Shown here one piece after another: positions 1 to 8,475 of a stretch of 24,278 nucleotides of DNA. The stretch's first letter is position 1, and every line of letters begins with the position of its first letter. The notes below the pieces were generated by a model. It was not told the DNA's origin. It was given only the letters and a program-made list of their open reading frames with translations, and searched no databases. The translations under genes and the position numbers were made by a program. The stretch comes from an uncultured Corynebacterium sp. (GTDB lineage: Bacteria > Actinomycetota > Actinomycetes > Mycobacteriales > Mycobacteriaceae), in contig NZ_CAMQAZ010000034.1 in assembly GCF_946998835.1 (NCBI RefSeq), positions 1-24,278 of the forward strand, read 5' to 3'.

Positions 1-221
1 CGATAAGTGAGCGGATCGCCCCTTGCACCGCCCGCGCAGCCCGCACCGCCCGCGTTGGCCACTAGCCACTGGGAAAATGCACGTCCGAGCGCACGAAGCC
101 AAGCAGACAGCAAAACCGCCTAAACACACGCAATCAATGTGCATGTTTAGGCGGTCAGAGCGAGGAGTCGACAGCGCTGAGACCGGTCGTCCATACAGCC
201 GTTACCCCAGTAGCTAGCCGG
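1..221. other. Gene-poor flank with a 12-bp direct repeat
   Basis: No convincing complete gene is seen here. One plus-strand frame is open from position 3 to a TAG at 63-65 and could be the tail of a gene lying left of the window, but nothing in it is recognisable. The 12-mer GCACCGCCCGCG occurs exactly twice, at 25-36 and 43-54. The hairpin at 115-155 is listed separately. Confidence 0.4.
115..155 (-). terminator. Hairpin terminator downstream of ctaA
   Basis: A perfect 12-bp stem, ACCGCCTAAACA (115-126) with TGTTTAGGCGGT (144-155), encloses 17 nt. Read on the minus strand the stem is followed by TTTT, as in a short intrinsic terminator. It lies 67 nt past the ctaA stop. The plus-strand side has no T run, so termination of leftward transcripts is the better reading. 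Confidence 0.65.
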
Positions 222-1235
222 CTACGCGGTAACCTCAGCATTCTTTTCCGACGCGACAATTGCGGCAGCCGCATCGCCTTCCAGAGAGCCAGTCACTACC
301 GCGCTGCCTCCGACAGTGCGGTAACCAAGCTGGAAGAGTACTGCAGTCAAAGCGGTGCAGATGCCAGAACCGGCAACGTGCACCGGAACCAATGCCTCCG
401 GCACACCGGACCAGTACTGAATCATTCCAACCACGCCTTGGGCCAGAATGAACACAACCAGTGCAATGGCAACCTTGCGTACAGGGGCAAAAGCCTCAGC
501 AGCCAGCAGGCCGAAAATCAGGCCGATGACCAAGCCCAGGTAGAGGTACATGAAGCCGGCGTGGATATGCGCCAGGTCTACAATCGGTAGCTGCAGGCGA
601 TCCTCCGGCAGCACCGAAGCGTCACCGGCGTGCGGCCCCGCACCGGTGACCATCGTGCCGGTAATCAACGTCATCGTCAGGGCCAGGCCGGAGGCGGCAG
701 CCAGATAGCGGAGATAGCGCGGGTACATACGGGTAGCGGTACCGTCGTCAGGGTCAGAGATTTTAACGAAAAGCATGCCAGCCAGCCAGACAAGAATCAT
801 CGATGGCAGGAAGTGCAGGGCCACGGCGTACCACTTCAGGTCAACCCACACGGAGATGCCACCGATAACAGCCTGGACAAAAACGCCGAGGCCGTTGAGG
901 AAGGCCAGCAACTTGATTTCCTTGCGGCGGCCGACACGCATCACCGAGAGGAACAGCAGAAGCGTGAGAGCAACCAACACAAAGGTCAGCAGGCGATTGC
1001 CGAACTCAATAATTTGATGGAGCATTTCTGCTTCCCCGGCAACAGGAACGAAACTGCCCGGGTGACATTCTGGCCACGATGCACAACCGAGACCTGAACC
1101 AGTAACACGGACGATAGAACCGGTTACCGCGATTGCCGCCTGTGCAATCAATACGAGAAGCGCATAGAGCTTCTGGCGCCCGGTTGGTGTCAGCGGCAAA
1201 AACGATAGGGGCAAACTTCGATCTGCAGTATTCAC
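222..1235 (-). CDS. ctaA: Heme A synthase CtaA (COX15/CtaA family)
   Basis: This is an integral membrane enzyme that oxidises a methyl group of heme O to give heme A for aa3-type cytochrome oxidase. The 337-residue product has about eight hydrophobic segments. It carries the family features: a Cys pair (C51 and C57 in GLGCASWPECHPG) and the expected histidines H73, H141, H223/H225 and H286. The length is normal. The start is GTG at 1233-1235: there is no Shine-Dalgarno sequence, but a TAGAAT box sits exactly 8 nt upstream, which suggests a leaderless mRNA. The gene follows the ABC exporter on the same strand after 130 nt and is probably transcribed from its own promoter as well. CtaB, its usual partner, is not in the window. 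Confidence 0.93.
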   Translation of the reverse strand: MNTADRSLPLSFLPLTPTGRQKLYALLVLIAQAAIAVTGSIVRVTGSGLGCASWPECHPGSFVPVAGEAEMLHQIIEFGNRLLTFVLVALTLLLFLSVMRVGRRKEIKLLAFLNGLGVFVQAVIGGISVWVDLKWYAVALHFLPSMILVWLAGMLFVKISDPDDGTATRMYPRYLRYLAAASGLALTMTLITGTMVTGAGPHAGDASVLPEDRLQLPIVDLAHIHAGFMYLYLGLVIGLIFGLLAAEAFAPVRKVAIALVVFILAQGVVGMIQYWSGVPEALVPVHVAGSGICTALTAVLFQLGYRTVGGSAVVTGSLEGDAAAAIVASEKNAEVTA

Positions 1236-1243
1236 ATTAAGAA

Positions 1244-1249
1244 ATTCTA
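1244..1249 (-). promoter_or_regulatory. Candidate -10 box of ctaA (leaderless start)
   Basis: On the minus strand TAGAAT is followed by TTCTTAAT (8 nt) and then the GTG start. This spacing puts the transcription start at or next to the first base of the codon. The assignment is by pattern only. Confidence 0.5.
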
Positions 1250-1306
1250 CCCATGCTGCGGACGAATGGTAATACGCGAAACGCCAACGTCGGGCTGCGA
1301 ATTCCT

Positions 1307-1330
1307 CGTCAGATTCTCCGTCAGATTCTC
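1307..1330. repeat. Two tandem copies of a 12-bp unit
   Basis: CGTCAGATTCTC occurs at 1307-1318 and again immediately at 1319-1330, between the permease gene and ctaA and upstream of the ctaA -10 box. It could be a phased protein-binding site or a chance duplication. No function is known. Confidence 0.5.
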
Positions 1331-1365
1331 AGTCTATTTTTTCCGTCAAACGGTCAGTCAAGTTC

Positions 1366-2169
1366 CTAGTCGTTCGGCATATCAAAACGGAACCATCGGG
1401 TGGCCAGCGCGGCACCGACCGCGCCCCATACAACCAGCACACCAATGGCTGACCACTGGACAGACATGGCCAGGGCCGCGGTGAGCACGTCGGCAAGCGC
1501 GACGGACGGCAAGAGATGTAACAACACGGAACTGACGCCATCGAGCGACGGGGCAACGGCGACGTATGTCGTCGCACCAATGAGGATGAACCAGATTAGG
1601 TTAGCGAGGCCGAGGATTAGCTCAGCGCCCAGCGTGCCACCCATGAGCAGACCCAGCGAAGTGAAGACGAACGTCCCCAGGAGCATTCCCACATAGGCCA
1701 GCAACCAGCCACCAATCGACAGTTCCGCGCCAAGAGCAAGCCCCACGAGGCTAAACAGGATGTACTGCAGCGTCACCGTCGTGCACACCGACACAATCTT
1801 GCCGGCGATAATGCCCCAGGGAGGCACACCAGAAGCGCCAATACGCTTCAGCGCTCCGTAACGACGGTCAAATCCCACGGCAATTGCCTGCCCCGTAAAG
1901 CCTGCAGACATGACCGAGATTGCCAACACCATGGGGAAGATACGCTCGAGAGGATCATCGAGCTCCAGCACGGGCACCAGTACCAGACCGATGAGCATCG
2001 CCAACGGAATGATGATGGTGAGCAGCATTTGCTCTCCGTGCCGCCAGAAGAGCTTCGTTTCCAACCGCGCCTGCGACATAATCAGCTTTGCCATGTCCGA
2101 ACGTCGCGGCGCCGGGTCGAAAGTGCCCTTTGCAAAGCGGGAGGCATCAGACCTCGGTGCGGTTGTCAT
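1366..2169 (-). CDS. ABC-2 type transporter permease
   Basis: A 267-residue membrane protein with about six hydrophobic segments (roughly 48-66, 77-97, 120-140, 150-175, 185-205 and 235-255) and the layout of ABC-2/DrrB-type exporter permeases. A polar, charged stretch of about 45 residues precedes the first segment. Its start overlaps the stop of the upstream ATPase gene by one base (TAATG), so the two are translationally coupled and form one transporter. The substrate is not evident. The location beside ctaA and mptB would allow a heme-, lipid- or drug-related role, but that is inference from position only. Confidence 0.85.
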   Translation of the reverse strand: MTTAPRSDASRFAKGTFDPAPRRSDMAKLIMSQARLETKLFWRHGEQMLLTIIIPLAMLIGLVLVPVLELDDPLERIFPMVLAISVMSAGFTGQAIAVGFDRRYGALKRIGASGVPPWGIIAGKIVSVCTTVTLQYILFSLVGLALGAELSIGGWLLAYVGMLLGTFVFTSLGLLMGGTLGAELILGLANLIWFILIGATTYVAVAPSLDGVSSVLLHLLPSVALADVLTAALAMSVQWSAIGVLVVWGAVGAALATRWFRFDMPND

Positions 2170-3137
2170 TAGCTCCTCATCTCCGTTCCAGTGATCTGCA
2201 AGAAGACTTCTTCAAGCGATTGCGTCGCCTTACTCAGCGAGGTAATCAGCACCTCCTGCTGTTCGCAGCTCTGCGCCAGCACAGTCAAGGCGCGTGGCGA
2301 AGGTTCACCTAGCAGGGAAAACTCCCCACCGCCAGAACGCTGCAGCCGCTGCGACAGGCCCGCCTCGCTAAAGCTGCGATTGACCTCTTCGAAATCAAGG
2401 CTGCCTCGAACGCTAACCTTCATAGCAGTGCTTGACGACGTCCCCTTGAGCGCCGACACCCCAGCGCTAGTGATCTCCTCGGTGGTGCCGGCCACAACTA
2501 AATGACCTCGGTCGATAATCGCAACGTCGTCGGCAAGCGATTCGGCCTCATCCATGAGGTGTGTCGTTAGCACAACGGTGACCCCGTCGCGCCGCAGAGA
2601 AGAGATGAGGTCCCAGACAGCCAGGCGAGACTGGGCGTCCAGACCTGCCGTGGGCTCGTCGAGGAAGACCAGCTCCGGACGTCCGACCAGGGCACACGCG
2701 AGCGACAAGCGTTGCTGCTGACCACCGGAAAGGCGGCGGTAGTTGGTCTTGCGGTGACGTTCTAGGCCCACGACTTCGAGTAGCCAATCGGTGTCCAGCG
2801 GATTGGCAGAATAACTGGCGACGAGGTTCAGCATCTCGCCAACGCGGACACCGGGGTAGGCCCCGCCACCTTGGAGCATGATGCCAATGCGGCTGCGCAG
2901 TGCGGTGGTCTGAGTGACCGGATCGAGGCCGAGAATGCGAATTCGGCCCTGATCCGGCTTGATGAATCCCTCACACATTTCAACGGTCGTGGTCTTACCG
3001 GCACCGTTGGGTCCGAGGAGCGCAAGCACCCTACCTCGATCCAAGGAAAGCGAAAGGTCTGATACAGCCTCGACGTCACCGAATTTCTTCGTTACGTTCT
3101 CAAGGCGCAGAGCAGGAGAATTGGCAGCGTTATTCAC
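2169..3137 (-). CDS. ABC transporter ATP-binding protein (DrrA/CcmA-like)
   Basis: This is the cytoplasmic ATPase partner of the permease that follows it. The 322 residues contain Walker A (GPNGAGKT at 42-49), a Q-loop region, the signature LSGGQQQR, Walker B with the D-loop (LVFLDEPTAGLD) and an H-loop in LTTHLMDE. A C-terminal extension of about 100 residues is typical of DrrA-type exporters. The start is GTG at 3135-3137. It lacks a Shine-Dalgarno sequence but has TAGACT exactly 8 nt upstream, so a leaderless transcript starting here is plausible even though mptB ends only 25 nt before. The pair resembles the exporter next to ctaA in C. glutamicum. Confidence 0.9.
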   Translation of the reverse strand: MNNAANSPALRLENVTKKFGDVEAVSDLSLSLDRGRVLALLGPNGAGKTTTVEMCEGFIKPDQGRIRILGLDPVTQTTALRSRIGIMLQGGGAYPGVRVGEMLNLVASYSANPLDTDWLLEVVGLERHRKTNYRRLSGGQQQRLSLACALVGRPELVFLDEPTAGLDAQSRLAVWDLISSLRRDGVTVVLTTHLMDEAESLADDVAIIDRGHLVVAGTTEEITSAGVSALKGTSSSTAMKVSVRGSLDFEEVNRSFSEAGLSQRLQRSGGGEFSLLGEPSPRALTVLAQSCEQQEVLITSLSKATQSLEEVFLQITGTEMRS

Positions 3138-3145
3138 GGTTAGTC

Positions 3146-3151
3146 AGTCTA
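3146..3151 (-). promoter_or_regulatory. Candidate -10 box of the ABC ATPase gene
   Basis: TAGACT on the minus strand is followed by GACTAACC (8 nt) and then the GTG start. The box lies in the 25-nt gap after mptB, so the exporter genes may have a promoter independent of mptB. Confidence 0.45.
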
Positions 3152-3162
3152 ATCTCACAGGT

Positions 3163-4875
3163 TTAATGAAGGCGAAATACCTTTGATCGAGTCGAGTACA
3201 CCAAAATGATGGACATGGCTGCGACGAAGAATATCAACGCCAGTAGGTAAATCTGAGCGACAGTGCCAGGGGGCAACCCCAGGCCGCGTGGCAGTACGAC
3301 GAAACTGAAAATCGCTGAGTACAGAACCACGGCAATGCGGAATTGTACCCGGTTGGCCCACGCGGACAGCGGCACGATGGCCCACAGCAGGTACCAGGGG
3401 TGGACGACGGGAAAGAGGATTACGAGGGCAAACATGGCCAGGCCGTATCCTCCGAGCGGATGGATTCGACCGCGAAACGTTGCCAGCAGCATGCGCAGGA
3501 GCCACGCGGCAACCAGAATTACGCCCACGCCGCGAGTAAACAGCAATGCGCTGTCGCTGATGTCACCCAGCCCCAGAAGCCGTCCGAAGAAGCCGGCGAT
3601 GATGCCGAGCAGGGTAGTAAGCGACATCCAGCTGCGCACCGTGGCTGCGCCGCCTTGCGCGGTGATCCAGCCGAAGCCCAGCCCTGTTCCCAAAGAAACG
3701 ACGACTGCCGTGACGACGGTTATTGCGCCTGTCAACGCCGCCGAGAGAACCACGGCCTTCCAAGTTTTTCCAAACTTCCGAGCCAGCCACATTCCGGCAA
3801 AACCAAGTGCCACAAACCCGGTGACCTTAACCATTCCGGCCAGACTAATGAGCACGATGCCGCTTATGTACAGTGCCCACGCTTTTCTGCGACCGTAACT
3901 CTCGTCCCCGATAGGGCCTGGGTCAGGCAGTTCATCGGGCACCATCGCCCGCGCTGCGCCATGGATAGCGCGCAGACACAGCTCAAGGCCGACGAGTAGG
4001 AGTGCCAACAGCAGGGCCTCGTTGTGAATGCCGCCGACTAAGTGCAGCAGTACGAGAGGGTTGAGTGTGCCGAGCCAGAGCGTGAACTGAGAACTGACTC
4101 CGCAGCGGCGGCCCAGCTGTACTAGCGCCCAAGACACAACGAAAAGCGAGATGATGACGACAAGTCGGTGGAGAAAGACGGAGGCAATCACGCCGTCACT
4201 GGTTATCTTGGCAATAACCCAGGCCACGGTGAGGGCTGTCGGGCCATACGGGCTCGGGGAGTGCGACCAAATCAGCGGCACCGACCGGGCTAGGGGATCG
4301 TTGGCTCCCAACAGATCCACGGGCCCCGCGAGGTATGGGTCCATACCTCGCTCAACGATTGCCGCCTGGGCCAAGTAGGAATAAATGTCCTGCGTAAAAA
4401 GGGGAGCAGTAAAAACCAGCGGCAAAACCCATGCCGCGTAGGTGCGCATGAGCATAGGGGTGGTCACGGCAGTGACTCGAGTTCGCGCACCTGCCAAAAC
4501 AAATGCGCCAACGCCCAACCAGGCTGTCACCAACATGCCAATGCCGACGAAGGTGACGACTGTCGTTGCCACCAGCATTCGGCCAAGAACTAGCCCGAGT
4601 GGCGTATTCCAAAACTCGTTTCCAACCACTGGTGTCGCGCCTGCGCCAATACCGGCGACCATGATGAAAATCGAGCCGAGCGTACCCAACCAGCGCAGCC
4701 AGGTGAAGCGCCGAAGTTCTCTGTAATTGATGCGATGTTGGAGCGGTTGTTCGGAGCCCTGATGCAGTGTTGCCGACCTGGAACCCGCCAGTCCGATTTT
4801 CGGAATGGCATCGCGCACTCCGAGAGCATCGTCAAACGAGGACGAGCGGCGCGGGGTGGGTCGGTTAGTTTTCAC
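3163..4875 (-). CDS. mptB: Polytopic GT-C mannosyltransferase, MptB-like
   Basis: The product resembles MptB, an alpha-1,6-mannosyltransferase that uses polyprenyl-phosphate mannose to build the mannan core of lipomannan and lipoarabinomannan at the plasma membrane. It has about 12-13 membrane segments after a basic N-terminal tail. A GT-C loop holds the acidic DIYSY motif (about 163-167) and HSPSPYGP (about 205-212), and HPWYLLW lies near the C-terminus. The frame is open back to a GTG at 4900-4902 (579 aa), but that codon has neither a ribosome site nor a promoter box. The GTG at 4873-4875 has TACTAT exactly 8 nt upstream and is preferred (570 aa). The gene is divergent from sufR. C. glutamicum has the same neighbours. 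Confidence 0.85.
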   Translation of the reverse strand: MKTNRPTPRRSSSFDDALGVRDAIPKIGLAGSRSATLHQGSEQPLQHRINYRELRRFTWLRWLGTLGSIFIMVAGIGAGATPVVGNEFWNTPLGLVLGRMLVATTVVTFVGIGMLVTAWLGVGAFVLAGARTRVTAVTTPMLMRTYAAWVLPLVFTAPLFTQDIYSYLAQAAIVERGMDPYLAGPVDLLGANDPLARSVPLIWSHSPSPYGPTALTVAWVIAKITSDGVIASVFLHRLVVIISLFVVSWALVQLGRRCGVSSQFTLWLGTLNPLVLLHLVGGIHNEALLLALLLVGLELCLRAIHGAARAMVPDELPDPGPIGDESYGRRKAWALYISGIVLISLAGMVKVTGFVALGFAGMWLARKFGKTWKAVVLSAALTGAITVVTAVVVSLGTGLGFGWITAQGGAATVRSWMSLTTLLGIIAGFFGRLLGLGDISDSALLFTRGVGVILVAAWLLRMLLATFRGRIHPLGGYGLAMFALVILFPVVHPWYLLWAIVPLSAWANRVQFRIAVVLYSAIFSFVVLPRGLGLPPGTVAQIYLLALIFFVAAMSIILVYSTRSKVFRLH

Positions 4876-4883
4876 AAGGTCAC

Positions 4884-4889
4884 ATAGTA
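4884..4889 (-). promoter_or_regulatory. Candidate -10 box of mptB
   Basis: TACTAT on the minus strand is followed by GTGACCTT (8 nt) and the in-frame GTG at 4873-4875. It matches the box-to-start spacing seen at five other genes here, and this decided the mptB start. Confidence 0.5.
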
Positions 4890-4960
4890 GACGATTCGAC
4901 ACGCCGAAAGGGCGTTCTAATCAGCGACGTTGCATTGATATCTAAATGCGTTGGACATTG

Positions 4961-4988
4961 CGACCCAATTACGACACAATTGTGTTGT
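4961..4988. promoter_or_regulatory. Candidate SufR operator upstream of the suf operon
   Basis: ACGACACAA (4971-4979) and TTGTGTTGT (4980-4988) form an 18-bp palindrome with one mismatch, with ACACAATTGTGT perfect at the core. The left arm is also preceded by a near-copy: CGACCCAATT (4961-4970) against CGACACAATT (4972-4981), 11 bp apart, about one helical turn. It lies in the mptB-sufR intergenic region about 100 nt before sufR. SufR proteins are known to bind palindromes containing GTTG-type half-sites; the assignment is inference from position and symmetry. Confidence 0.55.
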
Positions 4989-5086
4989 CTAATACACCAG
5001 CGGTGCAAGTGGGATATTTGCCTCGCTGAGCCACCTAGACATTTTTTTAATCCAGCAGTCCAATCGCAGGAGGTGACTCACCAGTC

Positions 5087-5785
5087 ATGGCTGATCGGAA
5101 GCCGACCGTCAATGACGGTGACACGCGCAAGCGCATTCTCCAACTGCTTCTGGAACACAACCCGGCGTCCGCGACGTTTATCGCCGATACGCTGGGGCTA
5201 TCCGCTGCAGGCGTCCGCCGTCATATCGATATTCTGGTGGACGAAGGTCTTGCCGAAACCGCCCCGGCGCCCAGCACAGGGCCCCGAGGCCGAGGACGGC
5301 CGGCAAAGTCCTACCGCCTGACAGATCGGGGTCGCGCCCGATTCGGGCACGCTTACGACGACCTTGCTAGTGCCGCACTTTCTGCACTACGCAAGGCCGG
5401 CGGCGAGCAGGCAGTTGCTCAATTTGCCCGCCAGCGCATTGAAGACATTCTGCTCGGCGTCACCCCTGTGGGGCAGGACGCAGAGAAGGAAGAGGTCGTA
5501 GAGGCCGTCGTCGATGCTTTTCGACGGGCCGGATATGCGGCAACCATCAATCAAAACACTGGCGGCGTGCAGATTTGCCAGCACCACTGCCCAATTAGCC
5601 ACGTAGCCTCCGAATTTCCGGAGCTCTGCGCGGCGGAGCATGAAGCCGTTAGTAAATTATTAGGTCAGCACACCCAACCGTTGGCGACGATTGCCGATGG
5701 AAACGGTATCTGCACGACAAATATCCCACTCACTCCCGTAACAAAGACACTTACTGAATCGCCACAAGAAAGGAGCGGACAATGA
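5087..5785 (+). CDS. sufR: SufR, iron-sulfur-sensing repressor of the suf operon
   Basis: This is a DNA-binding protein that, in characterised relatives, carries an Fe-S cluster and represses suf when the cluster is present. The 232 residues begin with a DeoR/ArsR-like winged helix (about 12-80), including a helix-turn-helix near TADTLGLSAAGVRRH-like residues 31-46 and a wing rich in G and R (65-73). The sensor half holds Cys164, Cys168, Cys181 and Cys209, the conserved cluster-ligand cysteines. The start has a strong ribosome site, AGGAGGTGA at 5068-5076, 10 nt before ATG. The stop overlaps sufB by 4 nt (ATGA). Autoregulation through the palindrome at 4971-4988 is likely. Confidence 0.93.
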   Translation: MADRKPTVNDGDTRKRILQLLLEHNPASATFIADTLGLSAAGVRRHIDILVDEGLAETAPAPSTGPRGRGRPAKSYRLTDRGRARFGHAYDDLASAALSALRKAGGEQAVAQFARQRIEDILLGVTPVGQDAEKEEVVEAVVDAFRRAGYAATINQNTGGVQICQHHCPISHVASEFPELCAAEHEAVSKLLGQHTQPLATIADGNGICTTNIPLTPVTKTLTESPQERSGQ

Positions 5786-7248
5786 CCCTCGCCCATGAGA
5801 ACTCCACCGACGTGGCTGAATCCACGAAGGCTGCCACTCCGCAGACTGACGAAGAGATTATTGAGTCCATTGGTGCCTACCAGTTTGGTTGGCATGACCC
5901 GGATACCGCCGGCGCTTCCGCGAAGCGCGGCCTGTCCGAGGCAGTCGTTCGCGATATTTCGGCTAAGAAGAACGAGCCGGAGTGGATGCTTGAGCGCCGC
6001 TTGAAGGCTCTGGAAATCTTCGACCGCAAGCCGCTGCCCACCTGGGGCGCGGACCTGTCGGGGATTGACTTCGACAACATTAAGTACTTCGTTCGCTCCA
6101 CCGAGAAGCAGGCCCAGACCTGGGAGGACCTGCCGGAGGACATTAAGAACACCTACGACAAGCTCGGCATTCCGGAGGCTGAGAAGCAGCGCCTGGTCGC
6201 AGGTGTCGCCGCCCAGTACGAGTCCGAGGTTGTCTACCACCAGATTCGCGAGGATCTGGAAGCCCAGGGCGTTATCTTCCTGGACACCGACACCGCCCTC
6301 AAGGAGCACCCGGAGCTGTTCAAGGAGTACTTCGGCACCGTCATCCCGTCCGGTGACAATAAGTTCTCCGCTCTCAACACCGCGGTGTGGTCCGGCGGTT
6401 CCTTTATCTACGTGCCGAAGGGCGTCCACGTAGATATCCCGCTGCAGGCATACTTCCGTATTAACACGGAGAACATGGGTCAGTTCGAGCGCACGCTCAT
6501 CATCGTCGACGAGGATGCCTACGTGCACTACGTCGAGGGCTGTACCGCTCCGATTTATAAGTCTGACTCGCTGCACTCCGCTGTTGTGGAGATCATCGTG
6601 AAGAAGGGTGGACGCTGCCGCTACACCACGATCCAGAACTGGTCGAACAACGTCTACAACCTGGTCACCAAGCGCACAAAGTGCGAAGAGGGCGCAACCA
6701 TGGAGTGGATTGACGGCAACATCGGTTCCAAGGTCACCATGAAGTACCCGGCAGTGTGGATGACCGGTCCGCACGCTAAGGGTGAGGTGCTGTCCGTGGC
6801 TATGGCCGGCGAGGGCCAGTTCCAGGACACAGGCGCCAAGATGGTGCACATGGCTCCGCACACCAGCTCCAACATCGTTTCCAAGTCGGTGGCTCGCAAC
6901 GGCGGTCGCGCGGCATACCGCGGCCTGGTCCAGGTCAACAAGGGTGCGAAGCACTCACACTCCAACGTCGAGTGTGACGCGCTGTTGGTGGACACAATCT
7001 CGCGTTCGGACACGTACCCATACGTGGATGTCCGCGAGGACGATGTCACCCTCGGCCACGAGGCAACGGTCTCCAAGGTCTCTGATGATCAGCTGTTCTA
7101 CCTGATGAGCCGCGGTATCGAAGAGGAAGATGCAATGGCCATGGTCGTGCGCGGCTTTGTCGAGCCCATCGCCAAGGAGCTCCCGATGGAATACGCCCTC
7201 GAGCTCAACCGCCTCATTGAACTGCAGATGGAAGGTTCGGTCGGTTAA
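5782..7248 (+). CDS. sufB: SufB, Fe-S cluster scaffold subunit
   Basis: SufB forms the SufBC2D scaffold that builds nascent Fe-S clusters in the cytoplasm. The 488 residues cover the full family length. The beta-helix core includes YVEGCTAPIY with Cys254. The functional C-terminal sites are Cys398 (NVECDALL) and His426 with Glu428 (LGHEATV), equivalent to the cluster-assembly residues of E. coli SufB. The mycobacterial intein that splits the GCTAPIY site is absent. The start overlaps the sufR stop (ATGA) and has AAAGGAG upstream, so it is translationally coupled to sufR. Codon use is strongly biased to C/G-ending codons, which fits high expression. Confidence 0.97.
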   Translation: MTLAHENSTDVAESTKAATPQTDEEIIESIGAYQFGWHDPDTAGASAKRGLSEAVVRDISAKKNEPEWMLERRLKALEIFDRKPLPTWGADLSGIDFDNIKYFVRSTEKQAQTWEDLPEDIKNTYDKLGIPEAEKQRLVAGVAAQYESEVVYHQIREDLEAQGVIFLDTDTALKEHPELFKEYFGTVIPSGDNKFSALNTAVWSGGSFIYVPKGVHVDIPLQAYFRINTENMGQFERTLIIVDEDAYVHYVEGCTAPIYKSDSLHSAVVEIIVKKGGRCRYTTIQNWSNNVYNLVTKRTKCEEGATMEWIDGNIGSKVTMKYPAVWMTGPHAKGEVLSVAMAGEGQFQDTGAKMVHMAPHTSSNIVSKSVARNGGRAAYRGLVQVNKGAKHSHSNVECDALLVDTISRSDTYPYVDVREDDVTLGHEATVSKVSDDQLFYLMSRGIEEEDAMAMVVRGFVEPIAKELPMEYALELNRLIELQMEGSVG

Positions 7249-7253
7249 TACCT

Positions 7254-8444
7254 ATGACTACGACGATTAACAACGAAAACCAGGCTGCTCATAGCCGTCG
7301 TGTGCTGGCAAACAAGGGCGATGTTTTCTCCTCTTTCAATGTGGAGGACTTCGCCGTGCCGCACGGCAAGGACGAAGAGTGGAAGTTCGCACCGCTGCGT
7401 AAGCTGCGCGGTCTCCACAACGGCACCGCCACAGATCCGGTTGCAGCCTCGATTGCGGTCGAAACTGCTGATCAGGATGGCATCGCTGTGGACGTCGTCA
7501 AGCGTGACGACGAGCGCCTTGGCCGCGCCGGCGCCCCAACGGACCGCGTGGCAGCTCAGGCGTACTCCAACTTCGACGATGCGCATATCGTGACCTTCGC
7601 GAAGAACTCGGTTTCCAAGGAGCCGGTAGTCATCGATATCGATGGTCCGGGCGAGGACAAGGTGTCCTACGGTCACATCGTCGTTGATGTGCAGTCCCAC
7701 GCTGAGGCCGTCTGCGTGATTAACTACCGCGGTAGTGGCACGTTCGCGGACAACATCGAATTCGTGGTCGGCGACGGCGCCAAGCTGAGCGTCGTGACCA
7801 TGGTGAACTGGAATGAAGATGCAGTTCACGGCTCTGCGCACCACATTCGTGTCGGCCGCGATGCCACGCTGCGCCACACGGTCGCGACGTTTGGCGGCGA
7901 GGTTGTTCGTATCGTTCCGCGCGTTGCTTTCACAGCACCGGGTGGCGACGTCGATCTGCTGGGTGTGTACTTCGCAGATGCCGGCCAGTACTTTGAAAAC
8001 CGCATGCTGGTCGACCACGCTGTGCCGAACTGCCGCTCCAACGTCATGTACAAGGGCGCACTGCAGGGCGAGCCGAATGTCGCTCATCGTGAGGCCCGCA
8101 CCGCGTGGGTGGGAGACGTGCTCATTCGTGCAGAGGCTACGGGCACTGACACCTACGAGCTCAACCGCAACCTGCTGCTGACCGAGGGCGCGCGTGCCGA
8201 CGCAGTTCCGAACCTGGAAATTGAAACCGGTGAGATCGCCGGTGCTGGGCACGCTGCCACTGTTGGTCGCTTCGATGAAGAGCAGCTGTTCTACCTGCTC
8301 TCGCGCGGTATTCCGGAGATGGCAGCTCGCCGTCTGGTGGTTCGCGGCTTCTTCAGCGAGGTCATCAACCTGATTCCGGTCGAGTCCGTTCGCGAGAAGC
8401 TCGAGCAGCTCGTTGACGAAGAGCTCAACACCGCTGGCTTCTAA
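7254..8444 (+). CDS. sufD: SufD, Fe-S assembly scaffold subunit
   Basis: SufD is the paralogue and partner of SufB in the SufBC2D complex and is needed for iron entry. The 396 residues start with the helical N-terminal region (about 1-115), followed by the beta-helix core and a C-terminal helical part ending in the SufC-contact region (DEEQLFYLLSRGIPE, 341-355). His333 in AGAGHAATVGR matches the conserved SufD histidine at the SufB interface. It starts 5 nt after the sufB stop with only a weak ribosome site, so reinitiation from sufB is probable. Length and motifs are normal. Confidence 0.95.
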   Translation: MTTTINNENQAAHSRRVLANKGDVFSSFNVEDFAVPHGKDEEWKFAPLRKLRGLHNGTATDPVAASIAVETADQDGIAVDVVKRDDERLGRAGAPTDRVAAQAYSNFDDAHIVTFAKNSVSKEPVVIDIDGPGEDKVSYGHIVVDVQSHAEAVCVINYRGSGTFADNIEFVVGDGAKLSVVTMVNWNEDAVHGSAHHIRVGRDATLRHTVATFGGEVVRIVPRVAFTAPGGDVDLLGVYFADAGQYFENRMLVDHAVPNCRSNVMYKGALQGEPNVAHREARTAWVGDVLIRAEATGTDTYELNRNLLLTEGARADAVPNLEIETGEIAGAGHAATVGRFDEEQLFYLLSRGIPEMAARRLVVRGFFSEVINLIPVESVREKLEQLVDEELNTAGF

Positions 8445-8475
8445 CCGCTTATCTTCTTTCTCACCCTATTTCCTC

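Noticed and set aside
6532..6570. Intein at the SufB GCTAPIY site, as in some mycobacteria
   Set aside because: The reading frame passes through without an insertion; SufB is of normal length.
5665..6954. A 429-codon open frame on the minus strand opposite sufB
   Set aside because: It is the antisense shadow of a G/C-biased coding region. Its composition is unlike the real genes, and sufB is certain on the other strand.
7245..8252. A 335-codon minus-strand frame opposite sufD, and similar ones opposite sufC and sufS
   Set aside because: Same codon-bias artefact. No recognisable domain, and no start signal.
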